Assembly (NCBI GenBank): GCA_030248295.1
Contig: JASANH010000253.1
Location: forward strand, 186,001-250,000
Source: Mesodorylaimus sp. YZB2_4
Taxonomy: Eukaryota > Nematoda > Enoplea > Dorylaimida > Dorylaimidae
Direction of reading: 5' to 3'
Length of the DNA stretch: 64,000 nt
Shown here: piece by piece, positions 60,101 through 64,000 of the stretch
Layout: every line of letters starts with the position of its first letter
Numbering within the stretch: the stretch's first letter is position 1
Made by a program: the position numbers and the translations under genes
Notes under the pieces: generated by a model
Databases searched by the model: none
The model's input: only the letters and a program-made list of their open reading frames with translations
What the model was told of the DNA's origin: nothing

Positions 60101-63048
60101 ATTTTGGTGTATTTGATCAGTAATATCAACCAATACATGTTTGTTTAATCGGCGGAATTCGAATCTTGCCAGCAAACTTCTCCGAAATTCCCCAATTATA
60201 TACCTGTATGTCTGGAAATGACACAAGCCATTTTAGTGGGCGCCAGAAACGTACATCAATTCTTAATGGAAGGAATAAAAATGCAGAAATTCAATCACCC
60301 AAACGTTTTGAACTTGATTGGCATCAGTTTCACTCCGACTAACATGCCGATGATCATTACTCCGTTCTTGGACGAAGGGGATGTCCTCAATTATATTCGG
60401 AAACCCGAAAATATGGTAATATAATTGGTAGATAGGGGCCGTTCATAAAGGACGTCCAGGCTACCCGGGGGGTTGGCGGAAAATGGACGGTATGGATGGG
60501 GAAAGAAGGGGGAGGGGGGAGGTCGGCGCCAAGTGGACGTCCACTTCTTTCACATGTTGTTTTTTCAAATTTCGCGGGTGAAAATGTGTGCTGTCTTCCT
60601 ATTGCACCATAAACCCAATACAACAACCCAATACAACAAACCCAAACGCGTTATAAGCCAGCCTCGAAACTTGCAATGGTTATCAGAATTTTTTTGTGAT
60701 AACATGGCGAACGACAGAGAAAAATTATATTTGGAATTTACTAGCGCTTTTGTCAAGTTGAAAACGGACATTCCGAAAGAAAAAGCTCATCGCTACGCTC
60801 AGGACCGATGGAATGCCATAAAGACCAATGAAGAGAAAGTCCGCGAAGAAATTATTGTTGATCAGTTGGCCAAACGAATTTGTAATCGTTGCGGTCTTTA
60901 CTTCGCTTCTCAAACTTCGGCAAAATCTCATTTGAGCGTTCATAATGAGAGTGCGATCTCGGGTGTAAATGATGATCCTGAACCACCGCGTCGAGTTGGT
61001 CGCACGGGCACGATTCCTGTTTTAGAAAACATTTTCGATATCTTAGCAGGTCCATTTACTGATGCGGATCGATGATGAAATGATGTTGTTTTTTTTTTAA
61101 TGTCATGTTTATCGCTTTCTTTTTTTTCTTATATAAAAAACGGGATTTTGCTCCGAAGATGGTCTTTGGTGGGGGGGGGAGGGGTCGACCGAACCTGGAC
61201 GTCCATGGGAGGGGGGGTTAAGGCAAAATGGACGGAAAGGTGATAGGGGGTGGGGGGGGGGGGGGGTCAAAAAAACCTAAATTTTTGTGGTAGTCCTTTA
61301 TGAACGGCCCCATAACAAAAATTATAATGAATCCTTGAGCGATCAAAAATGTTTTTAGACAATCCCATTACGACAATTGTTGAACTTTTGTTATCAAATT
61401 GCGGAAGGAATGAAATACTTGCATGAATTGAAGATGATTCACAGAGATCTGGCTGCGAGGAATTGCATGTAAGTTACAAAATAATCTGGGTAGGTGACCT
61501 GTGGGCTCGTTGGTATTTGGATTCACACCCGCGAACTGTTTTCAAAATGGAAAGTATTTCAAGGTTATGAAGAGGTGCCGTTTCTGCACTGTAGGCCCTT
61601 TCATATATAGGTGGCCCTACTTGCTGGCCCGAGGCCTATAACTGGGGGATGCGTACAAGTGCAAAATGGTGAACGTGGTGAACGTTGCGGTAATCATAGT
61701 TTTACCCTGTCTTGTTCCTTGTACAGGCAAAGCGTGTACTACTGCACAGTACGTGCCCACACAAAAGAAGCATGCAATTCTAACTGAGTTATACTGCAGC
61801 AATGCTTTATTACTTACTTTAGGTTAGACAAAGAACTTACAGTAAAGATTGCTGATTTTGGCCTGTGTCGTGACATCAGTGAGAGCGATTCGTACCACAC
61901 AACTAAGACATTTGAATTACCGATCAGATGGATGCCACCGGAAGCCATCGAAAAATTACATTGGACCAGTAAAAGCGACATTGTAAGTAATTTTTTAGCT
62001 GTTTTGCTCTGCTTGTTCAGGAGGGAATCGTTTCAAATTGCTAAACATCGTGAAGCTTACTGTTAATCAACCACCAGCACAGGGCAGCCAAACTGACGAC
62101 AAATAGGTCCAGGCCAGCATGCAATATAAATTCCATATAGAAATGAAAACTAGGTTCATTTTCTGCTGAGTGTGCAAGTTTAAAAATGCAAGTGATTTAG
62201 CTGAGGCGTCTAATTCAGTCATTTTAAAAGCATTTTGCAACCGAAGACACGAGGGGAGTGCCGTTGGGCTCCCACCCCCCCCCCCCCCCACATAACCTTT
62301 CTGACTGCTGACTGCTGACTTTTTCTGAAAATCTGACTGCTGCCAGCTTTGGACGATCACAGCGCGCAATAAAAACTATCACCTTATGCCCTACAGGTGC
62401 TAGGCATATTTCTAACTATGTAGAACCAACGTTTAGCATATCACCACATGTCATTTTAGCTTCGCGAAAATCATGTTAGTTTTTTGACGTGTTCTCAAAA
62501 AAAACATTTTAGTGGTCTTACGGCGTCGTCATGTGGGAACTGATCAGTCGTGGCCAGCAACCATACAGCGAAATCGCTTTGATCGAACTGCGAGGTTTCT
62601 TGAAAAGTGGTGCTCGCTTGGAAAAACCAGCCGAATGCCCCGATATTGTGTAATATACATATTTTAGCGCTCCATGTTACATCTCTTAGAAAACGCAATC
62701 CCCTTTGTTTCTAGCTATGAAGTCATGAAAGCGTGTTGGGTGATTCGTCCTAGTTTTCGTCCAGAGTTCAGTGATATCTGCGAAGGCTTGCCAGTTCTTA
62801 TTCAAGCTTTGGACGATGCAGAAAATTTAGACCAGCCTGATTACTTCGATGTCATAATGCCACTGATGGCACGGCGTCAAATAGAGAATGAGAATGAAAT
62901 CGAAGTATCGCCTCCCCAAACACCAGTGCACGTGCAACCATCTACGGCTAGAAAACGTTCAAGGAAGCATGCGTTTAGTCGGAATCCGTTCACGTGGACA
63001 ATGCCTAAACGTGTTCCATTCAGGGAAAGAAATACATCTTTGCCTTAG
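57104..63048 (+). CDS. Receptor tyrosine kinase with degenerate GH17-like (glucanase-fold) ectodomain
   Basis: Eight exons in frame: 57104-58463, 59524-59691, 59745-59822, 60237-60415, 61359-61468, 61823-61982, 62513-62649 and 62715-63048. They give about 841 residues. Signal peptide at 1-19. Residues about 60-375 read as a GH17 beta-1,3-glucanase fold: YGLTYFPW (65-72), SHST (228-231), AASYLYEGL (241-249), a TDIGWASG strand (273-280) and [12 protein letters not shown]...AHWGLAD (335-360). Both GH17 glutamates are lost: VGNE reads VGHL (162-165), and the nucleophile position is Asp274. Eight N-glycosylation sites are present. The transmembrane helix is at 398-423. The kinase (about 500-755) is intact: [57 protein letters not shown] resembles MET/TAM kinases. 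It has a single activation-loop Tyr (SDSYHTT). The C-tail is basic. Probably a ligand- or sugar-sensing receptor, with the ligand unknown. Confidence 0.88.
60435..61311. mobile_element. Small DNA transposon with GGGGCCGTTCATAAAGGAC ends inside an RTK intron
   Basis: The 877-bp element starts GGGGCCGTTCATAAAGGAC and ends with its exact complement (19 bases). It is flanked on both sides by ATA, which fits a 3-bp target duplication. Subterminal motifs recur: the palindrome GGACGTCC near 60450, 60536 and 61198, and AAAATGGACGG on both sides (60480 and 61216). Both flanks are G-rich. It lies wholly in the intron between kinase exons 4 and 5, 19 bases after the donor site. It may belong to a PIF/Harbinger- or ISL2EU-like group on the basis of end sequence and duplication size. 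No transposase is encoded. Confidence 0.8.
60704..61075 (+). CDS. Single C2H2 zinc-finger protein encoded by the small transposon
   Basis: This intact 123-residue frame is fully inside the element's inverted ends. An N-terminal helical half ([20 protein letters not shown], then [16 protein letters not shown]) precedes one perfect C2H2 finger: CNRC at 60-63, then twelve residues, His76 and His80. An acidic-Pro linker and a short hydrophobic tail ([11 protein letters not shown]) follow. The start is the ATG at 60704 (AACATGG context). An in-frame ATG at 60473 would add a run of Gly/Arg from the repeat and is unlikely. One finger alone gives weak DNA binding, so a dimer or a transposase partner is expected. 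The palindromic GGACGTCC repeats near the ends are plausible targets. The frame is open despite lying in a short element, which suggests recent selection. Confidence 0.65.
   Translation: MANDREKLYLEFTSAFVKLKTDIPKEKAHRYAQDRWNAIKTNEEKVREEIIVDQLAKRICNRCGLYFASQTSAKSHLSVHNESAISGVNDDPEPPRRVGRTGTIPVLENIFDILAGPFTDADR
62270..62291. repeat. Poly-C run in RTK intron
   Basis: About 18 Cs, almost uninterrupted, followed by CTGACTGCTGACTGCTGACT units (62301-62320), in the intron before the exon encoding WSYGV. No coding role is apparent. Confidence 0.7.
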
Positions 63049-64000
63049 CCTGTGTTAATATCAACTTTTTGACCGAGTTTCAGTGGTTAAGTTTTACAAA
63101 CGTGTTTTGTATTGTATGGCTTTGTGTACGGTGCTAGCACTTTGATAACAGATACTTCTATGTAGCATCGGGAAAATATTATTATTTATAAAAAATTTTG
63201 AGTGTATTATCTGTGACACGTTCTTGCTAAGTGGCATGCGCATAAAAGCTGATTATCCACACATCAGCACACATCGAATTTTTCCCTTCGACGCGGCAGA
63301 AATAATACAAATAAGTTCCAAAGTTCAAAGTGAGTGGAAATTGAGAAAATGAAGGATCACCGCGTCAAGCGTCTGAGCAAAATCGTCTGATTCTCGCACG
63401 GCTGACACGGATGACGGGTGGATATTCGATGTATTGTTTTCTAATAAGCTTGTTATTTTGTATGCGAGCATCTAATAAGCCCTGGGGACAAGGAGTAGAA
63501 GGGAAGTTCGTCGACTGTCGTCCTTAGGACTCCACTCCACGCGTTTAGCGAGGAGTCCTCCTCGCGAAAATTTAGCGATATATGTCGATTTGCGTCCACT
63601 AAAATTTTGGCGAAGTAAAGGCCTCTATGTACACCGTTTAACATCTTGCTGTCCTTTTCTTATCTTGTTTTAATTGTGGGCATTTTTTATTATTAAGTAC
63701 AATTTCATTTCTCCCTTGGGGCTTTCAAATGACAGCAAAAAAGACGAAATCAGTAAATGAAGATAAATGCTTGGCGATAGCTTGGCCTACGGCCTGACCC
63801 AATGCTCGCACATTACGAGCGAAATCTTGACCGTGTACGTGAAGGCTAATTTATGCTGGGCACCGAGTTCTCTGTGACAGAGCGGCGCACTGCTTTGAAT
63901 GGTCCCAGATTTTCATGTTCGAGGATTACTGTACTCTGTCCCAGTCTTCACTGGACCCTGAAAACTCGGGGAGCAGTATAAATGCACCAAAGTCAGGAAA
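63049..64000. other. RTK 3' flank, nothing else recognised
   Basis: AT-rich 3' UTR/intergenic sequence. I see no domain-bearing frame, tRNA or repeat end. The - strand frame at 63453-63644 has no support. Confidence 0.5.

Overview
This is a eukaryotic, animal-type window. The genes are split by short introns with GT..AG borders. The recognisable families are metazoan: a TMEM245-type membrane protein, a peptide GPCR of the DMSR/myosuppressin-receptor type, a receptor tyrosine kinase and a degenerin/ENaC fragment. Most of the remaining DNA is decayed transposons and repeats. An ecdysozoan invertebrate (for example tardigrade- or nematode-like) fits the GPCR and the cysteine-rich secreted protein, but the sequence alone does not fix the species.

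Layout. At 0.5-1.7 kb there is a small helical gene carrying an internal in-frame stop, followed at 1.9-2.7 kb by a truncated DEG/ENaC fragment. From 2.7 to 9.4 kb there is repeat DNA: a 1.3-kb element with 135-bp inverted ends, a tRNA-Glu-like SINE and two MITE-like elements. The TMEM245 homologue fills about 12.0-17.0 kb. It is followed by a hairpin-rich segment (17.6-17.95 kb), a second GGTTCG-rich element, and a five-exon gene for a secreted cysteine-rich protein (20.2-21.25 kb). From 25 to 33 kb is mostly mobile DNA. It holds the 3' half of a Ty3/gypsy-like element on the + strand, whose integrase carries a C-terminal PWWP-like domain. This is joined head-to-head to the 5' half (LTR, leader, gag) of the same family on the - strand. 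From 33 to 42 kb there is a methyltransferase fragment, a miRNA-like foldback, a second SINE and a 1.2-kb Harbinger transposon. The GPCR is a single-exon gene on the - strand (42.4-44.6 kb). From 45 to 56 kb there is a 1.1-kb repeat present twice, GACCC arrays, a 5'-truncated LINE and a low-complexity tract.

The RTK gene occupies 57.1-63.05 kb. Its ectodomain reads as a fungal/plant-type GH17 beta-1,3-glucanase fold that has lost both catalytic glutamates, and it is fused through one transmembrane helix to an intact MET/TAM-like kinase. One intron of the kinase domain hosts an 877-bp DNA transposon with its own small C2H2 zinc-finger ORF.

The host genes are not an operon. They are independent, separately spliced loci separated by repeats, and I see no evidence that they work together beyond three of them (GPCR, RTK, secreted protein) being cell-surface or secreted. 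The strongest candidates for something undescribed are the GH17-like receptor kinase, the PWWP-bearing retrotransposon integrase and the zinc-finger mini-transposon.
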